A program made the translations under genes and the position numbers. Source: Bacillota bacterium (GTDB lineage: Bacteria > Bacillota > Clostridia > Lachnospirales > Lachnospiraceae). From it: 64,000 nt of DNA. Location of the stretch: positions 81,490 through 145,489 of the forward strand of contig JAEVYT010000011.1 of the NCBI GenBank assembly GCA_023392615.1. Reading direction: 5' to 3'. This document shows positions 45,513 to 54,198 of the stretch, piece by piece (the stretch's first letter is position 1; every line of letters starts with the position of its first letter). The notes beneath the pieces are model-generated. The model saw only the letters and a program-made list of their open reading frames with translations, did no database searches and was not told where the DNA came from.

Positions 45513-45587
45513 CACGAACAAAATGAACACTGTTTGTTAAAAATAAAACAATTAAAAATCCATATGTACGTATTCATTTTGTTCGTG
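45513..45587 (-). promoter_or_regulatory. Inverted repeat in the nifJ leader, with a Rex-like site inside
   Basis: Perfect 15-bp arms CACGAACAAAATGAA (45513-45527) and its complement (45573-45587) flank a 45-nt loop 50 bp before nifJ. Inside, TTGTTAAAAATAAAACAA (45534-45551) matches the Rex consensus TTGTTAA-N4-TTAACAA at all but two positions. Either the hairpin or the site could tie nifJ to redox state. Confidence 0.5.
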
Positions 45588-45671
45588 GGGTACTTATACC
45601 ACTCTTTTGAATAAACAACTAAACAAACGCTAATTACATTTGTTTATCAAAGTTTAATTCATCAATTCATA

Positions 45672-45680
45672 ATTATAACA
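45672..45680 (-). promoter_or_regulatory. Extended -10 promoter candidate of nifJ
   Basis: Minus-strand TGTTATAAT (TG-N-TATAAT) about 210 nt before the ATG. No clear -35. The 45588-45992 interval otherwise is AT-rich and shows no coding frame. Confidence 0.45.
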
Positions 45681-45992
45681 CATTGTCAAAAAATATGAAA
45701 CATAAAAAATGTATAACATTACAAAAACTAATAAAAAATTGTTAGTTATTCTGTATGTACTATATTTTTACACATATTTTGTAAATCTTTCTCAAAAAAT
45801 TTATATATAAAAATGAATTATATCATGAACCATCATTAGAAAAATACCAGATCTTAGCTCGTCCAATAACTATCGAGACTCATGTCACATGTTACTTAAT
45901 ATAATATTATAACATCTTAATTAACAGGTTTATTGGAAATTACAATACAAAGAAAAGATTAAATAACAGATAATCAGATAAAGAAATGTTTA

Positions 45993-46955
45993 TTAGTACA
46001 TAGAGATCATATCCGCTTCCCTAGAATAAAAATATATTCTATCAGATAGCACTTCTTCTCTGGCGACCTGTGTTTGATTTACATCCACCACCATCTCTTT
46101 TAATGCTTTTATAGATATTGTTTTATGATATGGAACAAGAATCACCTCATGAATACTACTGGGTAGAATATAAAAATCAGAATGAATTTCATCCGAGAAT
46201 TCCTTAAGAACACCGTCGTATAACAGACAAGTGGCACCGTTAATACCTTTATAATTACTTAGCACATACATCTTATGAGGAGTATCACCCGCACCGAAGT
46301 CAAAGCATGAATCAAACATGTTCTCCTGTAAATCCTCAGCATTCTGGAGCTTATCCTGATTTAGCATACTCCATATCACCTCTTCCATACTCTTAATTGT
46401 ATACGGAAATAAGTTCTTCGTATTATGCACTGCGAGTTCCATCAATTCTTGCTGAGTGACACCCCACATTTGAGTATGTTCATTGGTAATTCTTATCGTT
46501 CCAATTCCGTCACTATCATCACGGACAAGGCAGTGAAAGGTAATCGCTAGATCTAAGTATTTTATGAAAGGAATATTCGCCAGCAGCTTCTTATTCTTAT
46601 GAAAGCTCACCAACCGATATGTCACGAATGCCTTCACATCATCATAAGTATAGGAGAACTTCTCATGCACAGTCGGAACCGTATAATTTTTATATACTTT
46701 TACAATTCGTTCTGATAACTCAAATACACTTACACCTTGCATATAGGCTTCATAATATGGAAGCAGATATATATTCGGAGAATAATTTTCACCCTTTTTT
46801 AAAATCACCAAGCTTTCCAGCTCCAACGAGTTGTTTTTCGTTACTTTGTAAATCTTAATATCAAACTCCTCACCCATTAGCTCATTAACCATCTCCTTTA
46901 TATCCTCTACAAATGAATAATATCCGACGGCTTTTTCCTTAATCATAGACTGCAT
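45993..46955 (-). CDS. DUF5688-family protein
   Basis: A 320-residue soluble protein of the DUF5688 family, frequent in Lachnospiraceae and of unknown function. Recognisable features are FVEDIKEMVNELMG near the start, LESLVILKKGENYSPNIYLLPYYEAYMQG, FVTYRLVSFHKNKKLL, and DSCFDFGAGDTPHKMYVLSNYKGINGA near the end. No membrane segment or catalytic motif is seen. ATG 46955 follows AAGGAGG by 7 nt. It stands alone. Confidence 0.75.
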   Translation of the reverse strand: MQSMIKEKAVGYYSFVEDIKEMVNELMGEEFDIKIYKVTKNNSLELESLVILKKGENYSPNIYLLPYYEAYMQGVSVFELSERIVKVYKNYTVPTVHEKFSYTYDDVKAFVTYRLVSFHKNKKLLANIPFIKYLDLAITFHCLVRDDSDGIGTIRITNEHTQMWGVTQQELMELAVHNTKNLFPYTIKSMEEVIWSMLNQDKLQNAEDLQENMFDSCFDFGAGDTPHKMYVLSNYKGINGATCLLYDGVLKEFSDEIHSDFYILPSSIHEVILVPYHKTISIKALKEMVVDVNQTQVAREEVLSDRIYFYSREADMISMY

Positions 46956-47457
46956 AAACAATCCTCCTTATAATATATACTTTTTTTATAAATGAAAACA
47001 GCATCATAATAAATATGAAAAGACTCCATACTGTTTGTACATTTCACTTTAAAAACTGATTAAATGGTCAACATTTAATTAGGCTTATAGCTTTTTAGAT
47101 TGATATATAGATAATGCATTGATTTGTAGTTACATAGATTTGTAGATACACAGATGCTTAGATTTATAGATACCTAGATTTGTAGTACATAGTTACATAG
47201 ATTTATAGATACCTAGAAGTAGCATAAACTCCACTGATTTTATAATTTGACTATTTATAACTCGTTTGAAAATAATTAGTGTTGTGATGATTAAAAGGAT
47301 ATATATAGATTGGCTGATAAAAAGAAAATCTGAGATGGTTCTGTATTTCGATAGGTTTATTGTAACAAAAATATATTTCACCTGCAAGCACTCGGTAATA
47401 TTATTTTATATGAATATTTTTGATTTTTTTGTTTATTATGACGAGATACTAGGAATG
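46956..47457. other. AT-rich intergenic DNA with degenerate repeats
   Basis: A 500-bp non-coding stretch. A 21-bp sequence, GTTACATAGATTTGTAGAT-AC, at 47129-47149 recurs at 47192-47212 with one change, and shorter TAGATTTATAGATACCTAG-like copies surround it (about 47095-47220). Open frames here are short, AT-driven and lack ribosome sites. Confidence 0.55.
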
Positions 47458-48252
47458 TTATATTGTCCTAGTCATTTTTGTGCTGCTAAGAGAGATTAAC
47501 ACCTGAGCGGGTGCATAGAAAGTCCACATTAATATAGATGACGCAGTATAAAGAATATGGTAAACAGACTCAGGAAGATTGATAAAGGAGGACATATTAA
47601 AAATGCCTACGTTAATATCACACAAAAGGAAGAAAATCATTCCTACTGCGAATAGTATATCACCCTTTACTTTGAATGAATTTTTGATAAATAAACTAGC
47701 GGATATCGTATTATTAAGAATGGAAACAAAATAGAATATACTCACACATAACAGTGAATTCGGAGCAACCCGTAAATAATGAAATACTGTTATTAATAGT
47801 CCTGTAATCAATGCCTGAGCACCCAATCGAACAAGATAAAGTTTGAGAAGTAACTCGTATTTTCCTCCTTTACTACCGAAAGCTATCTTTTCTTTATTTG
47901 TAACCGGGTACTCCAAGACCTGCAATTTAGCCAGAATCAATCGTACTCCATATAACTGCTGTACGATGATAAATGTAATTACACCATACAAGTAGATGTC
48001 CTTGATTAGTAAAAAGTAGTCCGAGACAACCGTAAATAATAAAGCCGCCTTCATGCAAAAAAGAATGCCTTTGTCAGCACCTCTAGCAAATAGAAGCGCA
48101 AAACAAAAGCACAAAATTATAATCATAAATTTTATAAACTTCGATAAAGCTAGACCAATTCCCAACATATCTAACGATAGAAATGATGCATATAACAATA
48201 TCTGAAGAAAGATAAAGACATAAAATATAATTTTACTGTTTTTACTTCCCAC
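47458..48252 (-). CDS. YhhN-like (lysoplasmalogenase family) membrane protein
   Basis: A 264-residue integral membrane protein with about eight hydrophobic helices. FARGADKGILFCMKAALLFTVVSDYFLL and the C-terminal FFLLCDINVGIFNMSSFINLP with ILMWTFYAPAQVLISLS follow the YhhN/lysoplasmalogenase pattern loosely (paired D in S/GD-type helices). The best start is GTG 48252, eight bases after AAGGGG; an ATG at 48321 extends the frame but lacks a ribosome site. It lies 90 bp after the GGDEF-EAL gene on the same strand. Family call is moderate. Confidence 0.6.
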   Translation of the reverse strand: MGSKNSKIIFYVFIFLQILLYASFLSLDMLGIGLALSKFIKFMIIILCFCFALLFARGADKGILFCMKAALLFTVVSDYFLLIKDIYLYGVITFIIVQQLYGVRLILAKLQVLEYPVTNKEKIAFGSKGGKYELLLKLYLVRLGAQALITGLLITVFHYLRVAPNSLLCVSIFYFVSILNNTISASLFIKNSFKVKGDILFAVGMIFFLLCDINVGIFNMSSFINLPESVYHILYTASSILMWTFYAPAQVLISLSSTKMTRTI

Positions 48253-48342
48253 ACAAAAGTCCCCTTTACCGTATATGTATTCTAAACATATAAATACCGT
48301 GAAGCAAATCTCATGAATCATTATTGTATGTAATTTCTCAAT

Positions 48343-49875
48343 TTACTTCTTTAAGAACATAAATGCTTTCTCTTTCGGTACCGGCTTACTATATAGATAC
48401 CCCTGTGCTTTATTACAATTTGCCTCTCTAAGGAAAATCTCTTGCTCAAAGCTTTCAACACCCTCAGCAACTACAAAAAGATCAAGATTTCTTGCAAGTG
48501 TAATAATTGCTTGAATGATTTTTTGATCACTCTTATCTTCCATCACGGTATTTAAAAAGCTTCTGTCTATTTTTAAATTACTTACTGGCAGTTTTTTCAA
48601 ATAGTTCATCGAGGAATATCCGGTTCCAAAATCGTCTAATGAGAAATTTACTCCAACCTTCTTAAGCTCTTGAATCGTTGCAATAGTATATTCTATATCA
48701 TCCAACGCAATCGATTCTGTAATTTCAAGCTCTAGTTTCGTTGGATTAATTCCGGTCTCATCAATTACATCATAGATTAATTTCACCAAATCCTTATCCC
48801 TAAACTGTCTGGCTGAGAGATTAACTGCCATAGTAAGCTCAGGATATTCGTCCGACCAACTCTTTAACTGTCTACATGCAGTGTATAAAACCCATTTGCC
48901 AATAGGAACTATTAAGCCGGTCTCCTCAGCGATATAGATAAATTCATCCGGATATATCAACCCTTTCGTGGGGTGTTCCCAACGAATTAAGGCTTCAAAA
49001 CCAACCACTTTTTTTGAATCCAGATCCATTTGAGCTTGATAAAAGAGAACAAATTCATCACGTTCAAGTGCTTTCCTTAGCTCCGATTGCATTTCAATTT
49101 TTTCGGTTAGCTTCTGATTAAAAGAATATTCAAAATATACATGAGTACTCTTGCCATTTGCTTTTGCAACATACATAGCTGAATCTACATTCTTAATTAA
49201 GGTTTGTGAAGTCTTCCCATCAAGTGGAGCAAATGCCACACCGATACTTACCGTCACAAAATACTCTTTCGTAGATAATATAAACGGATAACTGAATACA
49301 TTTTTTATCTTCTTTATCTTCTCTTCGTAAGAAACCGTATCTTGTAAGTTTTGTGAAAGTATAACAAACTCATCACCGCCAATTCTGGCCAGGTAATCAT
49401 TTTCATCCATTGCCTGCTTTAATCGATATGTTACATCAATTAAGAGTTCATCTCCATAAGAATGTCCGAGTGTGTCATTGATATTCTTGAAATTATCCAA
49501 GTCAATATCCATAATACCAACGATTTCTTCACTACGAAGAGTTAGCATGATGTTATCTAACATCTCTGTAAATGCAGCCCTGTTAGGAAGTTCTGTCAAA
49601 TAATCGGTATAAGCCAACTTTTTCATATTCTCTTTATTCTTATTCAGTTCATCAAACTTAGCCGAGAGTTCACTGAAGGAGGTAATCGATTCATTATATG
49701 TTTCCTCAAGATCTTGATAACTAGCTTTAAGCATCAAATTTTCCTCTTGAGTAAGCCTTTTTAAATATTTCATTTGTCTAAAACGGGCAATATAAATCAC
49801 AAGCAGTAAAAACAAAAGGATTATCGCTGCTATACTTCCAATGCCTATTAGCTTGTCAATCTTAAAATATCCCAT
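48343..49875 (-). CDS. Membrane-bound GGDEF-EAL c-di-GMP protein
   Basis: A 510-residue protein with one N-terminal transmembrane helix (about 8-30), a coiled coil (about 35-85), a GGDEF domain (about 85-250) with intact ARIGGDEFVIL, and an EAL domain (about 260-508) with FEALIRWEHP, ESIALDD and DDFGTGYSSMNYLKKLP. Both domains keep their catalytic signatures, so it could make or degrade c-di-GMP. It follows nfnB by 36 bp and may be in that transcript. A second cyclase lies at 32931-34337. Confidence 0.93.
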   Translation of the reverse strand: MGYFKIDKLIGIGSIAAIILLFLLLVIYIARFRQMKYLKRLTQEENLMLKASYQDLEETYNESITSFSELSAKFDELNKNKENMKKLAYTDYLTELPNRAAFTEMLDNIMLTLRSEEIVGIMDIDLDNFKNINDTLGHSYGDELLIDVTYRLKQAMDENDYLARIGGDEFVILSQNLQDTVSYEEKIKKIKNVFSYPFILSTKEYFVTVSIGVAFAPLDGKTSQTLIKNVDSAMYVAKANGKSTHVYFEYSFNQKLTEKIEMQSELRKALERDEFVLFYQAQMDLDSKKVVGFEALIRWEHPTKGLIYPDEFIYIAEETGLIVPIGKWVLYTACRQLKSWSDEYPELTMAVNLSARQFRDKDLVKLIYDVIDETGINPTKLELEITESIALDDIEYTIATIQELKKVGVNFSLDDFGTGYSSMNYLKKLPVSNLKIDRSFLNTVMEDKSDQKIIQAIITLARNLDLFVVAEGVESFEQEIFLREANCNKAQGYLYSKPVPKEKAFMFLKK

Positions 49876-49911
49876 AAGTCCTCCAACACGTCTCCCAACG
49901 TATTTCTTTCG

Positions 49912-51297
49912 TTATTTTGTTTTTAAGTAATTGTCAATTCCAACTGCAGCAGCTTTACCAGCTCCCATCGCAAGAATAACTGTTGCTGCGCCAGTAACTG
50001 CGTCTCCTCCGGCAAATACACCTTCTCTTGATGTAACTCCGGTCTCTTCATTTGCGATAATACATTTATATCTATTTACATCCAAACCTTTGGTAGTAGA
50101 TGAAATCAGAGGATTCGGACTGGTTCCAAGCGACATGATTACCGTGTCCAACTCGAGTATAAATTCAGAATCCTTTTTCTCAATCGGAGATCTTCTTCCA
50201 GAAGCATCCGGCTCACCGAGTTCCATCTCAACACATCTCATTCCTGAAACCCATCCATTTTCATTGACTAGTATTTCTTTCGGATTGGTTAATAACTTAA
50301 AGATGATGCCTTCTTCCTTTGCATGATGAACCTCTTCTACTCTAGCGGGAAGTTCTTCTTCTCCACGTCGATATACAATATATACTTCAGCACCAAGTCT
50401 TAACGCTGTTCTTGCTGCATCCATTGCCACATTGCCGCCACCCACTACAGCGACCTTCTTGCCTGCTATAATCGGTGTATCATAATTATTATCAAATGCT
50501 TTCATCAGATTGTTACGAGTGAGGTATTCATTTGCTGAAAATACTCCATTCGCATTCTCGCCGGGTATTCCCATAAACTTGGGTAACCCTGCACCTGAAC
50601 CGATAAAGACAGCTTCAAAACCTTCTTCATCCATCAATTCATCGATTGTGACTGACTTTCCAATTACTACATTGGTTTCTATCTTCACACCTAGTGACTT
50701 AACATTCTCAATTTCAGCCTTAACAACAGCCTCCTTTGGAAGTCTAAATTCTGGAATACCATATACTAACACGCCGCCAGGTTCATGCAAGGCCTCAAAT
50801 ATCGTTACATCGTATCCCAACTTAGCGAGATCTCCGGCACAGGTCAGTCCTGCAGGTCCGGCACCAATTACTGCAACCTTTTTACCGTTTAAGTTATTGG
50901 GCTTTTCCGGAACAATATGATGCTCTCTTGCCCAATCAGCTACGAAGCGCTCCAGTTTACCGATAGAGACCGGATCACCTTTGATACCTCGAATACACCT
51001 TTGCTCACATTGAGATTCTTGAGGACACACTCTTCCGCATACAGCTGGAAGAGCAGAATATTTACTAATCACTTGAAATGCTTCTTCTACATCACTGTTT
51101 ACAACCTCTTTTATAAATCCGGGGATATCTATGCTTACCGGACAACCGGCCACACACTTGGGATTTTTGCACTGGATACAACGGGAAGCTTCTTCTTTTG
51201 CCTCATCGAAATCATAACCATAACATACTTCTTCAAAATTAGTTGCTCTAACCTTGGGATCCTGTTCTTTAACCGGAACCTTCTTTAATACGTCCAT
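49912..51297 (-). CDS. nfnB: NADPH-binding large subunit of NADH-dependent ferredoxin:NADP+ oxidoreductase (GltD-like)
   Basis: A 461-residue flavoprotein of the glutamate-synthase small-subunit family. An N-terminal Fe-S domain has CIQCKNPKCVAGCP and CGRVCPQESQCEQRC; then FAD (VIGAGPAGLTCAGDLA) and NADPH (VVGGGNVAMDAARTALRLG) Rossmann folds. Its pairing with the FNR-like gene upstream identifies NfnAB, which bifurcates electrons between NADPH, NAD+ and ferredoxin. An ATG at 51315 gives six more residues but has no ribosome site; 51297 lies 11 nt after GGAGG. A stand-alone GltA-like activity is the alternative. Confidence 0.88.
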   Translation of the reverse strand: MDVLKKVPVKEQDPKVRATNFEEVCYGYDFDEAKEEASRCIQCKNPKCVAGCPVSIDIPGFIKEVVNSDVEEAFQVISKYSALPAVCGRVCPQESQCEQRCIRGIKGDPVSIGKLERFVADWAREHHIVPEKPNNLNGKKVAVIGAGPAGLTCAGDLAKLGYDVTIFEALHEPGGVLVYGIPEFRLPKEAVVKAEIENVKSLGVKIETNVVIGKSVTIDELMDEEGFEAVFIGSGAGLPKFMGIPGENANGVFSANEYLTRNNLMKAFDNNYDTPIIAGKKVAVVGGGNVAMDAARTALRLGAEVYIVYRRGEEELPARVEEVHHAKEEGIIFKLLTNPKEILVNENGWVSGMRCVEMELGEPDASGRRSPIEKKDSEFILELDTVIMSLGTSPNPLISSTTKGLDVNRYKCIIANEETGVTSREGVFAGGDAVTGAATVILAMGAGKAAAVGIDNYLKTK

Positions 51298-51339
51298 TCT
51301 ATCTTTATCCTCCATGACAAGGGAATAATCAAATATTTC

Positions 51340-52236
51340 TTAATGGCACTCACAATCAGGATGATGGCTGGTTACACCTTCCTTCTCACGAAGCACTTTT
51401 TTACCCTCTTCTGTCTTATACATCTGTACACGCTTCATCGCTTCGTCAAAATTCACTAAATGTCCATCAAACTCCGGTCCATCCACACAAGCAAATTTAA
51501 CTTCATTGCCTATCGATAATCTACAAGCACCGCACATACCTGTTCCATCTACCATAACAGGATTCATGCTAACAATAGTCTTTATTCCTAATTCCTTCGT
51601 AAGAAGGGATACAAACTTCATCATTATCATCGGACCGATTGCAATCACTAAATCATAGTGCTTATCTTGATTATGAATTAAATCTTTGATACAGTCATTT
51701 ACATTGCCATGAAAGCCATAGGAACCATCATCGGTTGTTATGTATAAATCCTTTGTATATTGCTTCATTCTATCTTCCAGGATAATTAACTCTTTATTTC
51801 TTGCACCGATAATAACATCTACATCGTGGCCATTCTCCTTCATCCACTTCACTTGCGGATATACAGGAGCTGCTCCAACACCGCCGGCAACAAATAATAT
51901 ATTTAATTTTGTTAAATCAGAAGGATTCATATCAATCAGTTCTGATTTATGACCTAATGGTCCTGTAAAATCTTGAAATTCATCGCCTACTTCATATTGC
52001 GCCATCATAGTAGTTGATGTGCCGATGGCTTGAAAAACAATCGTTACTGTTTCGGCTTCTCTATCATAATCACATATAGTTAAAGGAATTCGTTCTCCTC
52101 TTTCATCCATCTTTACAATTACAAATTGTCCCGGGTAACAATTTTTTGAAACGCGTGGAGCCTTCACATCCATTAAATATATTGAATTAGCAAGGCTTTC
52201 CTTTTTTGTAATTGTATAACCATTTGATCCCGTCAT
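51340..52236 (-). CDS. nfnA: FNR-like small subunit of NADH-dependent ferredoxin:NADP+ oxidoreductase
   Basis: A 298-residue FAD/NAD-binding protein of the dihydroorotate-dehydrogenase electron-transfer / sulfide-dehydrogenase type. Residues 1-100 form the FAD domain (RIPLTICDYD), 105-225 the NAD domain (VAGGVGAAPVYPQVKWM), and DGTGMCGACRLSIGNEVKFACVDGPEF holds the [2Fe-2S] ligands. It ends HHPDCECH. It is followed by nfnB after about 40 bp. Together they make NADPH from NADH and reduced ferredoxin, which PFOR (nifJ, 4.5 kb away) supplies. Confidence 0.9.
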   Translation of the reverse strand: MTGSNGYTITKKESLANSIYLMDVKAPRVSKNCYPGQFVIVKMDERGERIPLTICDYDREAETVTIVFQAIGTSTTMMAQYEVGDEFQDFTGPLGHKSELIDMNPSDLTKLNILFVAGGVGAAPVYPQVKWMKENGHDVDVIIGARNKELIILEDRMKQYTKDLYITTDDGSYGFHGNVNDCIKDLIHNQDKHYDLVIAIGPMIMMKFVSLLTKELGIKTIVSMNPVMVDGTGMCGACRLSIGNEVKFACVDGPEFDGHLVNFDEAMKRVQMYKTEEGKKVLREKEGVTSHHPDCECH

Positions 52237-52414
52237 ATCGGTAAAACCTCTTTCTTTCTCAGGTTATATATATACAAGTTATAATTTTCATTATACGTTA
52301 CGCCTTATAAAAAATCCAGTGAATTTTTCAATTTGGCTTATGATGAAACCGTTTTCGTCATAATTAATATAATTTTATTTCGTACTTTGTAAATTAAGTA
52401 AATATACATTCCAT
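52237..52414. other. Region upstream of nfnA
   Basis: AT-rich spacer that must hold the nfnA promoter. A TATAAT lies on the minus strand near 52290, but no matching -35 was found. No coding frame. Confidence 0.35.
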
Positions 52415-52515
52415 ATTATGGACTTTATTCGGGATTCTTAGTAATATTTCATAAAGAACCAGCATTCATAATGGTAGTTTGCGTTATATTATCCTTGTTG
52501 AATAAAGTCCATAAT
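52415..52515. repeat. 101-bp element with perfect 16-bp inverted ends
   Basis: ATTATGGACTTTATTC (52415-52430) and its exact complement (52500-52515) bound a 69-nt loop, 2 bp after the HD gene stop codon. No T-tract follows, so it is not a classical terminator. It may be a small insertion or a structured RNA 3' end. Confidence 0.6.
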
Positions 52516-52517
52516 TG

Positions 52518-53147
52518 TCACAAATCCTTGCTTCTTTTACGTTCTAGTCTGGATAAAAATTCCTTATAGTTTTCTTCCTCGATTTGAAGCACCGCACCGG
52601 TTCTTCCCAATCGATCGCATTTGCATAATAATGCTATTTCATGAATATCCACACATTTTAGCATATTCTTTACATCTGAATATGGCAGAGCCTTTAACAC
52701 ATAAAGCATGTGCATGTGATATCTTACTAGAGAGGAGGTTCTAATAATAAACTCTTCATCTTCCGTCAGTGCTTTTAAAAACTGTCTCGCCAGTTTCTCT
52801 CCTTCTTTATCATGATCATATGAGGTTATTTTCCCATTTCTCACTCTTGTTGTATTCGCTTTACCAATATCATGCAATAAAGCAGCCCACATAAAACACA
52901 TACTGTCATTACTATGATCCCGTACCTTTGCTGCTTCATCAAGAACAAGCATTGTATGATTCCATACACTCCCCTCCGGATGATGAGTTTTCGATTGCTC
53001 CGTGTCCTTAAGTTTCCATAGCATTGAATAAGGGAAACAAGAATACTCCTTCTCATTTGAAATCATGGTTATATACTGTGACGGCTTAATGTCTTCCAAC
53101 AGATGTTTCGTTATATCATCAAATTGCTCTTTCTTTTTATCTATCAT
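52518..53147 (-). CDS. HD-domain phosphohydrolase
   Basis: A 209-residue HD-superfamily protein. Metal-binding residues are seen in VWNHTMLVLDEAA, LLHDIGKANTTR (HD pair), SYDHDKEG and VRYHMHM. The layout resembles the HD domain of some tRNA nucleotidyltransferases standing alone; the substrate may be a nucleotide, cyclic nucleotide or RNA end. The start (ATG 53147) is 2 nt from the stop of the tiny gene upstream, with AAGGG at its end, so the two are coupled. Confidence 0.85.
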   Translation of the reverse strand: MIDKKKEQFDDITKHLLEDIKPSQYITMISNEKEYSCFPYSMLWKLKDTEQSKTHHPEGSVWNHTMLVLDEAAKVRDHSNDSMCFMWAALLHDIGKANTTRVRNGKITSYDHDKEGEKLARQFLKALTEDEEFIIRTSSLVRYHMHMLYVLKALPYSDVKNMLKCVDIHEIALLCKCDRLGRTGAVLQIEEENYKEFLSRLERKRSKDL

Positions 53148-53149
53148 GA

Positions 53150-53329
53150 TTAGCCCTTCGGTTCATGATTCGGTTTTTCATAATGATTCGCTCTTTCATG
53201 ACCACTTTTAGCCTTGCCTTGAATCTCCGGCACCGGTGGCGTATCATTTTTTTGTATATGCAATCTCTTATTGCTCTCCGTTCCGTGTGGCTCGGAAGGA
53301 TCCGGTCTTCTCATTCCTGCTTTTGCCAT
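53150..53329 (-). CDS. Small hydrophilic protein of unknown function (59 aa)
   Basis: ATG 53329 follows GGAGGTACAGG; the 59-residue product begins MAKAGMRRPDPSEPHGTESN, has KNDTPPVPEIQGKAKSGHE in the middle and ends NHEPKG. It is basic, very polar, Pro/His/Lys-rich and has no membrane segment. The strong ribosome site, the even spacing to neighbours and the 2-nt gap to the HD gene support it as a real gene. It is too short for most ORF cut-offs. Confidence 0.75.
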   Translation of the reverse strand: MAKAGMRRPDPSEPHGTESNKRLHIQKNDTPPVPEIQGKAKSGHERANHYEKPNHEPKG

Positions 53330-53343
53330 CCTGTACCTCCTGA

Positions 53344-53478
53344 CTATACATCATTATGTTTTGATGATTGTTTTTTCGCATTTTTTGTATTGTTTTGATT
53401 TTCTCGAGTTAATGGCGTCTGATTATTTGCCTTCTCCATTCTTGCCCGCTTGTTATCAACCTGACTGTCTTTTGGCAT
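53344..53478 (-). CDS. Small hydrophilic protein of unknown function (44 aa)
   Basis: ATG 53478 follows GGAGG by 5 nt and opens a 44-residue frame starting MPKDSQVDNKRARMEKANNQ and ending KQSSKHNDV. It is Asn/Lys/Gln-rich and probably unstructured. It ends 14 bp before the next tiny gene, whose ribosome site overlaps this spacer. With that gene and the HD protein it forms a three-gene run. Confidence 0.65.
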   Translation of the reverse strand: MPKDSQVDNKRARMEKANNQTPLTRENQNNTKNAKKQSSKHNDV

Positions 53479-53548
53479 AATTACCTCCTAAATTATTGCG
53501 CTTTAAAATATATTAGCGACTTACATAACTTTAGTATGTACAGTCTTT

Positions 53549-53580
53549 GTTTACATATCCATGTGTTTACATATCCATGT
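53549..53580. repeat. 16-bp tandem duplication at the CYTH stop codon
   Basis: GTTTACATATCCATGT occurs twice head to tail (53549-53564, 53565-53580). The second copy contains the CYTH gene stop codon, the first lies just past it, so the duplication is nearly silent. Confidence 0.85.
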
Positions 53581-54067
53581 CTTTCACTAAATCATCACTT
53601 CCACTTAGTTGTGATAAATAATAATTTGAAAATCTTCTATCACCGGATAAATCCTTACCAAACCACTCCGGTGCTACAAATTCATAGGAAGTTTTCTCAT
53701 CAGGAAATTCAACTTCAACAAATACAAGACCCTGAAGTTGGTCTTCAAATACATCAAGTTCAGCAGTAAGCTGATTATCTAAAGGAATTAAATACCGGGT
53801 CTTTTTAACCAGATTTGTATCGATTTTAGAAAGCAAATGTTCATAAGCTGACTTCGTAAGTGGTAACTCTACTTCTTCGTTAACGATTGCACTATTTTCT
53901 TCTGTTCGTATTAATTTTGACTTATAAGTTAATATATAGTCTTCATTACTTTTACGAATACGAATCGTGGGTTTATTACAAAGATACCCTTGTTCTATTT
54001 TTTTAAATTTATATCCAGATAAATCATTTGGCAAATGATTTATTGCATATTTACGTTCAATCTCCAT
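53567..54067 (-). CDS. CYTH-domain phosphohydrolase
   Basis: A 166-residue protein starting MEIERKYAINHLP, the EIERK signature of the CYTH (adenylate cyclase CyaB / thiamine triphosphatase) superfamily. Further pairs of basic and acidic residues line a tunnel: PTIRIRKSNEDYILTYKSK, NEEVELPL, KTRYLIPL, AELDVFEDQLQGLVFVEVEFP. Short bacterial CYTH proteins mostly hydrolyse inorganic triphosphate or thiamine triphosphate; the actual substrate is unknown. It ends within a 16-bp tandem duplication. Confidence 0.9.
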   Translation of the reverse strand: MEIERKYAINHLPNDLSGYKFKKIEQGYLCNKPTIRIRKSNEDYILTYKSKLIRTEENSAIVNEEVELPLTKSAYEHLLSKIDTNLVKKTRYLIPLDNQLTAELDVFEDQLQGLVFVEVEFPDEKTSYEFVAPEWFGKDLSGDRRFSNYYLSQLSGSDDLVKDMDM

Positions 54068-54142
54068 AATTTATTCTTCCTCGTCTTTCTTATTAATTAA
54101 TCCCAAGCAAACTAACAAATATACATCATGTAATTACTACTT

Positions 54143-54171
54143 TTGACACTCTATTCCTATTCTGGTATAGT
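54143..54171 (+). promoter_or_regulatory. Promoter of the CmpB-like gene
   Basis: TTGACA (54143-54148), 17-nt spacer and TATAGT (54166-54171). The expected transcript start (about 54178) lies past the ATG at 54172 and therefore sets the real start at 54199. Confidence 0.75.
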
Positions 54172-54198
54172 ATGAATTTTTCTGCTTATACTAAAGCC

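Noticed and set aside
47193..47499. Short frames on both strands between the DUF5688 and YhhN-like genes
   Set aside because: They arise from AT-rich repeats, lack ribosome sites, and one overlaps the end of the YhhN-like gene.
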